This document shows, one piece after another, positions 1-7,470 of a stretch of 27,646 nucleotides of DNA. The notes beneath the pieces are model-generated. The model did not search any database. It had not been told where the DNA came from and saw only the letters and a list, made by a program, of their open reading frames with translations. The stretch covers positions 1 to 27,646 of IMG/VR virus record IMGVR_UViG_3300003322_001571. One strand, 5' to 3'. The translations under genes were made by a program, and so were the position numbers. Position 1 is the stretch's first letter; each line of letters opens with the position of its first letter. This DNA is from a virus.

Positions 1-3000
1 CTGCACCCAGCCCAGGTTCATCGACGTCAGCTGCTGGGAGACGTACGCCGCCACCGGTGCCAACTGCTGGGCCTTCGTCAGGAAGTTGGTGGCGTAGTCG
101 GCCGTCTTCGACTGGAAATCGTCGATGCCGCCCAGCAGGTCAATCAGGCTTTCGCGCGCCGCGATGGACGACACACCGGTTGCCCCGAAGGTCTTGCCGA
201 TGGACTGCAGCGACGCGTCGAGCTTGGCGTAGTCGGATGCCACCCGCACAAGGGTCTCCATGTAGCCTTCGCCGGCCCGCTGGAACTGCTCCAGATCGCC
301 GACGGCATACTTGGCCATCTGGTCGCCCAGCTTTGAGAACACGGCTTCCAGCTGCTTCTGGATGTCGTCGCCGCTCAGACCTTTCAGGCTGACCTTGCCG
401 ATGTCGATCACGAAGCTGTTCAGCTTGTTAGTGAACTCGTCGCCGGACACCCCGAGCAGCGAACCGGCCTGCTGCACACTGGACGACAGCGACTTGATGA
501 TCGCCGTCAGCTGGGTGTTGGCGTCGGCACCCACATCCGTCATCTGCGTGTTGTGCTTGTCCGAGCGGAACCAGCCACCCGAGCTCTTGATGTCGGCGTA
601 GGTCTTGGCGTCGATGCCGGTGGCAATGGCCGAAGCCAGCGATTCCTTGCTGATGGTGAAACCCGAGTCTTCCACCGACTGTTTGCCGCCGAAGATGCTT
701 GTGCCTACCTTGCCAAACAGATTGCCGAGGACAGGAATCTTGGCCAACAGCGAACCGAAAACGATGCCCCCAGCCCCCCACGATGCAATCGTTTTTCCCA
801 GCCCATTGTTACTGTTGAGGTTACCGACGTCCGGGTTGGTGATGTCGGTCGTGCGGAGCAGTGTGCTGGCGAAATTCGCGATGTTCGATTCGATACCTCG
901 CAATGCCGCGAGCATGCCCGACAGATAGTTGATCTGCGTCGAGGAGTTCGAGGCCGACATCTGGATAGCCCTGGCGACCGAATCGGACTTGGCATTGCTG
1001 CTGCCCAGCACGGTGCCAGTGCCTTGCGCCGCCTGGCGGTCCTGCGACACCGACTGACCGCCGCCACCGCCGCTCAGTGCAACACCCAGGCCCGTCACGA
1101 GGGCCGCCATTGCAGCCATACGGCCGAACGCCGTGTAAGGGTCGCCTTGACCTTGGGTGAGCACCGCACTGATGGCCTTCGGCACCAGTTCCGCAGTCGT
1201 CATCGCCAGCTCGGCCGCGTGGAATACCTGGGACACGGCCATGAGCGCTTTGTAGCCCCGGCTGTGCTCGTCGAAGAAGCCTGCGGCAGCACTTGCCATG
1301 TTGCCGTAGCCGGCGAGCTGCGCCTGCGTGTTGCGCTGGTTCAGCTTGCTGATATCGCTCAGGTACTTCGCTTCGGTGACCGAACCGTCCTTGCGTTCCT
1401 TTTCCGCGTCGGCATACGCTTTTTGAATCCTGGCCTGCTCGGTGCCATAAGCGGTCAGGGCACTCGTCAGCTTGCCAAGGCTGTCGATCGCGGCGCCAAA
1501 CGCACCTTTCATCGACTGGCCGAACGTTTGCGCCTTCGTCGGATCGAGGAATTTGTCCAGCTCTTGCGCCGCCTTGGCGCCTTCCTCGGCAACGGCGCCA
1601 TCGGCCAGCAGCCCGGAAATTTCCTTGCGCTTGGCGATCTCGGTGTCCAGGTTGGCCAGACGAATCCTGTAGACGGCCAGGGACTGCTCGTCCATCTGCC
1701 ACTTGGTCAGGCCGTCGCGCAAGTAGTCGGCGTCGCTTTGCAGCTGCGCCGTCTGACTGTCCTCGACCGCTTGCTTTTCCAGCTCGATCTGCGCTTTGGT
1801 CTTGCCGATCTCGGCGTTGTGTTCCTTCTGCTTGGCGATCTGGTCGTCCAGGCTCTTGATCGTCGTCGCGCCGGCATCGACGGTGGCCTTGACGATGTCC
1901 TGGTAGGACCGCTGGCTGTCGGCTTCGGCATTGGTCGCGTCTTGCCCATCGGCGTTGCGCATGTCGTCGACGAACTTCTGGTGCGCTTTCACCAGCTGGT
2001 CGTATTTTTCCTTCGCGGCCGCGACTTCCTGCGGGTTGCGCGCCTGCGCCTGGGCATTCTTGACCAGGGCGGCTTCCTTGGCGAACGCGATCGCCTCGGA
2101 TGCAACGTATTCCGCGCGTGCCGCCTGACGGCTGGCGTAAAAGTCGGCATCGGACAGGCCGAACTTGGAGTGATACATCTCCAGCATCTTGTCGCGGGCC
2201 TCGTAGACCGAACGCTCGCTTTCGAGCGCGGTCTGCGCCTGCGTGATCTCGTCCTGGAGCACCCTGGAGCGGTCGTCCTGGCCCTTCGCCGGGCTTTCCT
2301 TGTACCGCTTCTGGATTGCGTCGACCAGGGTGTCGTAAGCGCCGCCGCTGAAGTTCTTGCCACCGGCGCCGTCGTCGGACACGGTCACGCCGGCAAGCAT
2401 GCGGGAATTCGGGTTTGCCGCCAGAACGTCGAGAAACTGCTGCTTGAGGCGCATGAGTTCGCGCGCCTGCTTCTCGCCCTTCTCGTATTTCTTCATCTCG
2501 CCTTCCAGCTCGATGAATGCCTGGTTGCCTTTTTCGTTGATGAGCGCGGCCCGGGTGGCTTTATTCTCGGCATCGGTGCGGGCCTTGATGCGGGCCTCAA
2601 GCTTCGCGATTTCGGCGTCGTTGTCGCCACCACCGAACAGGTCACCCAGTGCGCCGGGAAGTGCATTGCCAAGGTTACGGACGACCCCACCGAACGTGAT
2701 GCTACCGGCCTTTTCAGCCTTACGATCGGCCAGCTGTGCTTCAAGCGATGCCGCGCCGATCGCTACCGCACCAGCGCGCTTCATCTTTTCCCATGCCCGG
2801 ATCGCCGCGTCACCGATGTCGTTCCAGGCCTTCTGTCCGTCGCTCAAATGCTCGCGCATGGTATCGATGCGCCGTTTCGCGGCCTGGGCGATTGCCTCGG
2901 CGGCCACGTTCTCGGCTTCCTGCTTGTTCTGCGACTTCTCCAGCAGGCTGATGTGCTCAAGAACGGCGGTGCCGATCATGTGATATTTCTTGTCAAACCC

Positions 3001-4098
3001 GACGGCGAACTTCTCGACGCCGTCGTCCATCTTGAGAAATTCTTTGACGACGGTATCGGCCGATTCGCCGGTGAGCTTGGCCATCAATGCCGCAGCGGTG
3101 CCTGTCAAGGCGAAGCCTTCGCCAGTGAAACGGCCGGAAGCGGCCAGCTCGGTCAGGATGGTCGTGGCGGTGCCGGTCCGGTGCGTGACCTCGCCAATCG
3201 CTGCGGAAAGGTTCAGGATCTCGCCCGTGGTAAAGCCGGCGTAGTCGCCGGTCACCAGCAGATCGTGATTCAAGGTCTTGACCTCGACGGCACCACGCAC
3301 GGCCGCCGCGACGAGTGTCCCGACCGCTGCGACCAGGCCGAGCGCCGCCAGTCCGGCCGAGCTAAACAGCATGCCGGCCGCGCCGGTCTGCTCTCCGAGG
3401 ACCATCAGCGAGCCGCCAAAGTTCTTGAAGTTGCCCTGGCTGAGTTCGTGCGCGAGGACGAGCAGCTCGCGCCGTGCACCGGCAGTCTGGAAGTTCAAGC
3501 CTTCCATGTGCTTGCCGGCGGTATTGGCGCCGTTGCCGGCCTCGGCCAGCCGCTGGATGAGCGGCGCCGCCGCATCCGCGACACCGAGCTGGGCCGCGCG
3601 GTAAGCCTGCAGCTGGGCCGTGTTCATGCCAAGCGTCGCCACCTGGTCTTTGAGCTTGTTGAGGAACTGTTCGGCCGCTTTCGCGGCCCGGTCCTGCTCG
3701 GCGGCCAGCTGGCGCGCGGCCTGCTCGTCGCGGTGCATGGCGTCGATCGCGGCCCCGAGGGCGGCGGCCTGCTGCTGGACCACGTTCGACAGGCCGGCCT
3801 TGGCCGCCTTGTATCGCTCGACCTCGCCCCGGCCGGCGCCGAACAGGTCGATCTCGCGCTGCAGCGGGTCCAGGAACTTCCTGGCCGCCTCGCTAGCCAG
3901 GCTGGTCGCTTCCGCGTTCTGCCGCATGATCGCGGCGGTGTCGTTCATTTGGCCGTTGACGACCGCCAGGGATTTGCCCGCCTTCTCGGCGCTCGTCGTC
4001 AGGTTGTCGGTCGAGGTGGTGAACTGGTCGATGGCGGATACCGCCCCCTGGTTGCCGCTGACGTTGATACGGATGCCGTATTCGACCGTGTTGCCCAT
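1..4098 (-). CDS. Tail tape-measure protein (partial, runs off left edge)
   Basis: This frame is open from an ATG at 4098 to the window edge, at least 1366 codons, with no stop. The protein sets tail length and is threaded through the tail tube. Seen directly: an N-terminus beginning MGNTVEYGIRINVSG, long Ala/Gln/Lys/Glu-rich helical stretches typical of tape measures, and two hydrophobic segments near residues 245-270 (SAGLAALGLVAAVGTLVAAA) and 990-1010 (AAMAALVTGLGVALSGGGGG). A GGAAG Shine-Dalgarno lies 7 nt before the ATG. It directly follows the tail chaperone frames, the usual order in siphovirus tails. By the rule of about 0.15 nm per residue, the tail would be at least about 200 nm long (inference). 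The family identity is from composition and position, not from an alignment. The C-terminus is missing. Confidence 0.9.
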   Translation of the reverse strand, partial: MGNTVEYGIRINVSGNQGAVSAIDQFTTSTDNLTTSAEKAGKSLAVVNGQMNDTAAIMRQNAEATSLASEAARKFLDPLQREIDLFGAGRGEVERYKAAKAGLSNVVQQQAAALGAAIDAMHRDEQAARQLAAEQDRAAKAAEQFLNKLKDQVATLGMNTAQLQAYRAAQLGVADAAAPLIQRLAEAGNGANTAGKHMEGLNFQTAGARRELLVLAHELSQGNFKNFGGSLMVLGEQTGAAGMLFSSAGLAALGLVAAVGTLVAAAVRGAVEVKTLNHDLLVTGDYAGFTTGEILNLSAAIGEVTHRTGTATTILTELAASGRFTGEGFALTGTAAALMAKLTGESADTVVKEFLKMDDGVEKFAVGFDKKYHMIGTAVLEHISLLEKSQNKQEAENVAAEAIAQAAKRRIDTMREHLSDGQKAWNDIGDAAIRAWEKMKRAGAVAIGAASLEAQLADRKAEKAGSITFGGVVRNLGNALPGALGDLFGGGDNDAEIAKLEARIKARTDAENKATRAALINEKGNQAFIELEGEMKKYEKGEKQARELMRLKQQFLDVLAANPNSRMLAGVTVSDDGAGGKNFSGGAYDTLVDAIQKRYKESPAKGQDDRSRVLQDEITQAQTALESERSVYEARDKMLEMYHSKFGLSDADFYASRQAARAEYVASEAIAFAKEAALVKNAQAQARNPQEVAAAKEKYDQLVKAHQKFVDDMRNADGQDATNAEADSQRSYQDIVKATVDAGATTIKSLDDQIAKQKEHNAEIGKTKAQIELEKQAVEDSQTAQLQSDADYLRDGLTKWQMDEQSLAVYRIRLANLDTEIAKRKEISGLLADGAVAEEGAKAAQELDKFLDPTKAQTFGQSMKGAFGAAIDSLGKLTSALTAYGTEQARIQKAYADAEKERKDGSVTEAKYLSDISKLNQRNTQAQLAGYGNMASAAAGFFDEHSRGYKALMAVSQVFHAAELAMTTAELVPKAISAVLTQGQGDPYTAFGRMAAMAALVTGLGVALSGGGGGQSVSQDRQAAQGTGTVLGSSNAKSDSVARAIQMSASNSSTQINYLSGMLAALRGIESNIANFASTLLRTTDITNPDVGNLNSNNGLGKTIASWGAGGIVFGSLLAKIPVLGNLFGKVGTSIFGGKQSVEDSGFTISKESLASAIATGIDAKTYADIKSSGGWFRSDKHNTQMTDVGADANTQLTAIIKSLSSSVQQAGSLLGVSGDEFTNKLNSFVIDIGKVSLKGLSGDDIQKQLEAVFSKLGDQMAKYAVGDLEQFQRAGEGYMETLVRVASDYAKLDASLQSIGKTFGATGVSSIAARESLIDLLGGIDDFQSKTADYATNFLTKAQQLAPVAAYVSQQLTSMNLGWVQ

Positions 4099-4119
4099 GC
4101 CGTTACTTCTTCCTTAACG

Positions 4120-4569
4120 TTATCGTCGCGCGGCGTCCAGTTCCTGTTGCCGCTTTTCCCGCCGCGCCTGGCGGGCCTTGTTCATCACCTGCAGGGCGGC
4201 GCCTTCCATCGCTTCCAGGTCGGCGACGACCTCGGGCCAGGCGCGCTTCGGTATGCCGTTCATGGTGCGCAGCGCGCCTTCCACGTTGGGCCACCAGATG
4301 CCCGTTCTCACCATCTCGCCATCCGAGGCCGCCACGATGTTCCATTTGCTTTCCAGGCGCAGGAACACCCGCAGCGTCAACAGGTTGTCGGACCAGACCT
4401 CGTAGCCTTCTTCCTCGACCTCATCTTCCCTGGGCGCGTCCGCAATCTCGTCCGCGATGCCGAGGATCTTCATGTCCTCGGCCAGCTCGTCGGAGACCAC
4501 GCGGCCCCAGGTATCCTTCGGGGCGCCGCCGCTGATCGACTGCCCCCACCACTCGGCGGCGCCGATCAG
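4120..4569 (-). CDS. Tail assembly chaperone, T part of a -1 frameshift G-T fusion
   Basis: This frame has no good start of its own. It continues from the upstream chaperone gene by -1 frameshifting at 4569-4575. The fusion would run from 4931 to the TAA at 4120-4122, about 270 aa (121 from G, 149 from T). Immediately after the shift the frame reads LIGAAEWWGQSISGG, a Trp-rich beginning often seen in the T half of such chaperones. The rest is acidic then basic, ending QQELDAARR. A GTG at 4500 could in principle start a free 126-aa product, but it has no convincing ribosome-binding site and would drop the conserved-looking GAAEWWG segment. Like lambda gpGT, the fusion should recruit tail tube subunits to the tape measure. 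Known: lambda makes gpGT as a minority product. Inferred: the same here. Confidence 0.8.
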   Translation of the reverse strand: MIGAAEWWGQSISGGAPKDTWGRVVSDELAEDMKILGIADEIADAPREDEVEEEGYEVWSDNLLTLRVFLRLESKWNIVAASDGEMVRTGIWWPNVEGALRTMNGIPKRAWPEVVADLEAMEGAALQVMNKARQARREKRQQELDAARR

Positions 4570-4575
4570 TTTTTT
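4522..4575 (-). promoter_or_regulatory. Programmed -1 ribosomal frameshift signal
   Basis: On the coding strand the heptamer A AAA AAC (4575-4569) is in the correct X XXY YYZ phase for the upstream gene. A TGA stop (4568-4566) follows at once. Five nt after the heptamer starts a perfect 9-bp inverted repeat, GGCGCCGCC (4563-4555) and GGCGGCGCC (4530-4522), with a 24-nt loop. Slippery site, spacer and stem together are the standard layout of lambda-type tail chaperone frameshift sites. Confidence 0.87.
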
Positions 4576-4931
4576 CGTTTGGCGGTTTTGATCGAGTCGA
4601 AGAAGGCCTGGACCAGGGTCGGGCGCGTCGGGTAGATACTCTTCAGGACGGCGAAGTTGGCCGGCGTGAACTCCAGCGGCTGGTCCTGGTCGTCCAGCAC
4701 TTCCTCCCAGCCCTTGACGACGTCGTCGAGCAGTTCGTCGTCGGTCAGCTGCCGTTCGCCATCCTCCAGCTTGTCCGGAGTCATGCGCCGGTACAGCTCG
4801 TCCAGTTCGTCCTGGGATTTACGCGCGAACACGATCGTGAACTTGTGGGTGACGCTCTTGCCGGCGCCGTTCGGCACGTCGACGGCGACCGGGTGACGGT
4901 AGGTCTGATTGACGGAGCTGATCTTGAACAT
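4566..4931 (-). CDS. Tail assembly chaperone, G protein (zero frame)
   Basis: A 121-aa protein beginning MFKISSVNQTYRHPVAVDVP, with a beta-rich first half (THKFTIVFARKS) and an acidic helical second half, ending KTAKRKN at a TGA. ATG at 4931 has a clear AAGGA site 6 nt upstream. It sits between the tail tube gene and the tape measure, the position of gene G in lambda-like tails. It should bind the tape measure and keep it soluble during tail assembly; it is not expected in the finished virion. The last codons form a slippery sequence, so a fraction of ribosomes should continue into the T frame. The fold is reminiscent of the gpG/GTA-gp10-like chaperones, but I assign it mainly by position and the frameshift signal. 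Confidence 0.82.
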   Translation of the reverse strand: MFKISSVNQTYRHPVAVDVPNGAGKSVTHKFTIVFARKSQDELDELYRRMTPDKLEDGERQLTDDELLDDVVKGWEEVLDDQDQPLEFTPANFAVLKSIYPTRPTLVQAFFDSIKTAKRKN

Positions 4932-4980
4932 ATGGATTCCTTTTGCGGTTTAATTGCCCCCGGTGTCGGGGGCGGTTGGA

Positions 4981-5928
4981 TTACAGGCAGGTCAGTGCGA
5001 TCTCGTCGTTGCCGACGACGGGCGTCGGCTGCAGCGTGAGCTTGTAGGCGGTCAGCTCCTCGACCTGGTCGTATGCCACGTCGACGATCTTGGCCAGCAA
5101 GTCGACCCGGACCTTCTTGCCGTCCACGCTGCCGTGGTTGATCGTCGCCGCGACCACGGCGTTGCTTTCGGCAATCGCGAACGGGTTGAAGGTGACCAGG
5201 TCGGGGGCCAGCACCGTCACGGACGCGGTCGGGGCACGATCGGTGATGGAGATTTCCTTTTGCGGCCCCGGCAGGTCGATGCGGGTGATCTTGTTGCCGA
5301 AGTCCCAATCGAATGCGGACCAGGCCAGATTGGTGCCATTGACGCTGGCCGCCTGGGTGTTCACGCTGTTGACGCCTTCTTCGATCTGCCAGCCGGTACG
5401 GGTGACAACCGGCATGGCACCGACGACCGGCGTCACGTACAGCGCGTCGAAGTCGAACGACAGCTTCGGCGTGCCTTTCGCGGCCATGCTGCCCTTGCAG
5501 TTGCCGCGCATGCCCAGCAGCTTGTGCAGGACGCCGTCGATGTTGATGTAGCCGACCACGCTGCCGAATGCCTGGCTGATCAGGTTGTAGGCGACCGACG
5601 TGGCCGCGACAATGGTCTGGGCCGTCCCGACGGCGAGCATCGGTGTCGACCATTTCGGGGCGGCGCCGGCCGTGCCGGAACCCACCAGGGCGACGTCGAA
5701 CGACAGCTTGGCCCAGAAGCCGACCAGGACGCTGCCGGCCGAGCCGAAGTACGGCAGCGTGATGTCGCGGTCGACCTTGTCGACGTCCATCGGGGTCAGG
5801 CTCACGTTGCGCGCCTCGATCCAGTCGGTAGTGCCGGCCGGGTTTGTATCGACACCATAGTCGGTCTCCAGCTTCATCAGGAGGGCCTTGTTCTTCCACT
5901 TGCGCGGGGTCGTGACGATGTTAGGCAC
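4981..5928 (-). CDS. Tail tube (major tail) protein
   Basis: A 315-aa protein beginning MPNIVTTPRKWKNKALLMKL. The start is GTG at 5928, supported by an AGGAG site 7 nt upstream inside the end of the preceding gene (8-nt overlap). It matches what I know of siphovirus tail tube proteins from Mu-like phages such as B3: an opening with LETDYGVDTNP, then many short beta strands and few charged clusters (for example RNVSLTPMDVDKVDRDITLP), and a C-terminal part rich in Thr/Val ending TPVVGNDEIALTCL. It would polymerise into the hollow tube beneath the head. No contractile sheath gene lies beside it, which argues for a non-contractile tail. Its position between head-tail joining genes and the chaperone pair supports the call. 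Confidence 0.82.
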   Translation of the reverse strand: MPNIVTTPRKWKNKALLMKLETDYGVDTNPAGTTDWIEARNVSLTPMDVDKVDRDITLPYFGSAGSVLVGFWAKLSFDVALVGSGTAGAAPKWSTPMLAVGTAQTIVAATSVAYNLISQAFGSVVGYINIDGVLHKLLGMRGNCKGSMAAKGTPKLSFDFDALYVTPVVGAMPVVTRTGWQIEEGVNSVNTQAASVNGTNLAWSAFDWDFGNKITRIDLPGPQKEISITDRAPTASVTVLAPDLVTFNPFAIAESNAVVAATINHGSVDGKKVRVDLLAKIVDVAYDQVEELTAYKLTLQPTPVVGNDEIALTCL

Positions 5929-6157
5929 GCGAGCGCTCCTTCCTGGTCTGGGTGGTGGCCGTCGCCTGCGCGCCGTCCAGGGCCGCCGATCCGTTCGCCG
6001 TATCGGCGATGTCGGCCGGCTGCGAATCGACGCGGGTACGGGTCCTGGTGACCGGGTCGTAGACGAACTGGCCGCCCTTGCCCCACTCGGGGCAGTTGGT
6101 GAAGTCCTGCGGGGCGTTCGGTGCCGCTGCCGCGACTTCGGTGTTTTCTGTGCTCAC
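5921..6157 (-). CDS. Small phage structural-region protein, unknown function
   Basis: A 78-aa protein, opening (M)STENTEVAAAAPNAPQDFTN. I choose GTG at 6157 over the ATG at 6202 because an AGGAG site lies 6 nt before it and it overlaps the preceding stop as GTGA. The longer reading would sit inside the upstream gene. The middle contains NCPEWGKGGQFVYDPVT, a compact Cys/Trp/Tyr segment. Both ends look disordered (Ala/Asn/Pro-rich, then Thr/Gln/Arg). It lies between the gp37-like head-completion gene and the tail tube gene and is translationally coupled to both. It may be a head-tail joining or tail accessory protein; I do not recognise a family. Confidence 0.72.
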   Translation of the reverse strand: MSTENTEVAAAAPNAPQDFTNCPEWGKGGQFVYDPVTRTRTRVDSQPADIADTANGSAALDGAQATATTQTRKERSRA

Positions 6158-6576
6158 AGAAGGCTCCTGTCGTAGTAGGAAGTAATGAATTGGTCTTGCC
6201 ACCAGGCGTGACCGTCGCGGAAGGCCAGCAACTGGCCCAGGCCGCGCTCCAGCGGGTCGAACGCCGGATCGAGCGTCCAGCCGTACAACTGCGCGCGAAC
6301 CGCCAGGCGCAACTGCTCGACGTCGGCGCTGGCCGCGCCGCCCAAGGTGTCGCCCACGTTGCGCACCACGAAGATGACGCCCAGGGTGACGGTCACCTTC
6401 TGCTGCAGCACGTTCGCGTCGATGGCGCGCCCAGGCTGCTCGCGCATCGGGATCACGAAGCAGGCCGGCACCGCCGTCGGGTTCTTCTCGACGGCCGTCT
6501 GGAAGTCGACGGCGCGCCCGACCGCGCGCAGGGCCGGCACGGTCGACTTGATGCGCTCGATGACTGCGCCGATCAT
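6154..6576 (-). CDS. Mu gp37-like head-tail completion protein
   Basis: A 140-aa protein starting MIGAVIERIKSTVPALRAVG. The ATG at 6576 overlaps the stop of the DUF1320 gene as ATGA; a much longer frame upstream to 7044 is only read-through of the opposite phase. Features: an N-terminal helix followed by FQTAVEKNPTAVPACFVIPM, a central beta region VTVTLGVIFVVRNVGD, and a C-terminal part with WTLDPAFDPLERG and LAFRDGHAWWQDQFITSYY. The pattern (a minor protein that completes the connector and joins the tail) fits phage gp37/DUF1834-type and minor tail terminator families. Position right after the DUF1320 gene is the conserved order in Mu-like phages. The exact family is inferred. Confidence 0.75.
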   Translation of the reverse strand: MIGAVIERIKSTVPALRAVGRAVDFQTAVEKNPTAVPACFVIPMREQPGRAIDANVLQQKVTVTLGVIFVVRNVGDTLGGAASADVEQLRLAVRAQLYGWTLDPAFDPLERGLGQLLAFRDGHAWWQDQFITSYYDRSLL

Positions 6577-6971
6577 GGCCGGCCGCTCCTGCCGAAGACC
6601 CGCTCGCTCGGCGACACCATGACGACGGTGGCCGGCGAGTTGCCCGGCACCGGCGCCGGCTCCTGCAGGACGACGCGGCCGGCCGCGATGTCGCGCAACC
6701 AGGTCACGGCATCGACGTACTGGTCGCGGGCCTGGTCGGACACCGAGTCGCCCAGCAGCTTGTAGCGCGCGATCGCGCAGGCGTTCGCACCGAGCGATGC
6801 CGGCACGGTGGTCAGCGGCAGGGTGTAGCGGCTGGCCAGGTAGCCGTCGATCATGGACGTCGCGTCGGACAGGATGGTGTCCAGGGCGCCGGCCGGCAGC
6901 ATGGACAGTCGCTGCGCGACCTCGTCGGCGCCGTAGCGCTGTTCCAGGTCGGCCTGGGTGATGTACGCCAT
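6573..6971 (-). CDS. DUF1320 head-tail connector protein (Mu gp36-like)
   Basis: A 132-aa protein with the typical DUF1320 opening MAYITQADLEQRYGADEVAQ and the central ATSMIDGYLASRYTLPL, a helical signature of this family of small head-tail adaptor proteins. A further helix ARDQYVDAVTWLRDIAAGRV follows, and the tail end is Pro/Gly-rich with VMVSPSERVFGRSG. It is expected to form part of the ring between portal and tail. It starts 2 nt after the upstream gene ends and its stop overlaps the next ATG, so it is part of a tightly coupled head-tail cluster. Confidence 0.9.
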   Translation of the reverse strand: MAYITQADLEQRYGADEVAQRLSMLPAGALDTILSDATSMIDGYLASRYTLPLTTVPASLGANACAIARYKLLGDSVSDQARDQYVDAVTWLRDIAAGRVVLQEPAPVPGNSPATVVMVSPSERVFGRSGRP

Positions 6972-6973
6972 GC

Positions 6974-7405
6974 TTACGCGTCCTCGCAGTCCAAGTCCAC
7001 CAGGTGAATGGACAGCGTCGGTTCGTCCGTGAGCGCAATGACATCGGACCGCGTGAGGTCAGAAAGCGCGATCACGGTCGGCGTGGTACTCCAGGCGCGA
7101 CCAGCCCTGCGAAAGCCGTCCTGACTGGATGTCACCTTGAGACCACGCGTGCTTCGGAACGAGTCGGCGAGCATCTTGTCGAAGCTTTCGCCAGTACCGG
7201 CCGCCACGTCCGTATCGCTTGCTGCGCTGGAATCGTCGGAATTGCCGTGGGTTTGCCGGCTGTCGTCCGGCGTGCTGGTGCCCGACGTCGACGAGCTGAC
7301 GTCGTTCGCGCTCGTGCCCGGCGCCGGGTTGCCATTGCTCGGGACGGCCGTTTCCTGGGCTTTGCCGCCGTCCTGAGCTTTGGCGGCCGATTGGTTTTTT
7401 GCCAT
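6974..7405 (-). CDS. Mu gp35/HI1506-like structural protein
   Basis: A 143-aa protein in two parts. Residues 1 to about 75 are low-complexity Ser/Thr/Asp/Gly/Pro (for example DDSRQTHGNSDDSSAASDTD) and look disordered. The C-terminal half is compact: FRRAGRAWSTTPTVIALSDL and DVIALTDEPTLSIHLVDLD. The second half resembles the HI1506-related/Mu gp35 family, which contains a short conserved segment with R-R-A-G-x-x-x-T/S. It lies between the major capsid gene and DUF1320, as gp35 does in Mu. The ATG at 7405 has AGGA 7 nt upstream. Its job in the particle is not known to me. Confidence 0.72.
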   Translation of the reverse strand: MAKNQSAAKAQDGGKAQETAVPSNGNPAPGTSANDVSSSTSGTSTPDDSRQTHGNSDDSSAASDTDVAAGTGESFDKMLADSFRSTRGLKVTSSQDGFRRAGRAWSTTPTVIALSDLTRSDVIALTDEPTLSIHLVDLDCEDA

Positions 7406-7434
7406 GTTCCGTTCCTGTCTGGATGGGTTGATTA

Positions 7435-7459
7435 ACGCCCGCCGCTATCCGGCGGGCGT
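7435..7459 (-). terminator. Strong hairpin after major capsid gene
   Basis: A perfect 10-bp inverted repeat, ACGCCCGCCG / CGGCGGGCGT, with a 5-nt loop, lies 12 nt beyond the capsid stop and before the gp35-like gene. There is no T run after it on the coding strand (TAATCAACC follows), so it may be a partial terminator, an mRNA-stabilising 3' end for the abundant capsid message, or an RNase stop rather than a full terminator. Confidence 0.5.
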
Positions 7460-7470
7460 GACGCCGGGGG

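Noticed and set aside
553-4635. A 1360-codon open frame on the plus strand
   Set aside because: It lies antisense to the tape-measure gene and the chaperone genes. Its translation is Arg/Leu/Gly/His-rich with no domain. Long antisense frames are usual in high-GC DNA with strong third-position bias.
6577-7044. N-terminal extension of the gp37-like frame
   Set aside because: It reads the DUF1320 gene in the wrong phase. The real start is the ATG at 6576 overlapping the DUF1320 stop.
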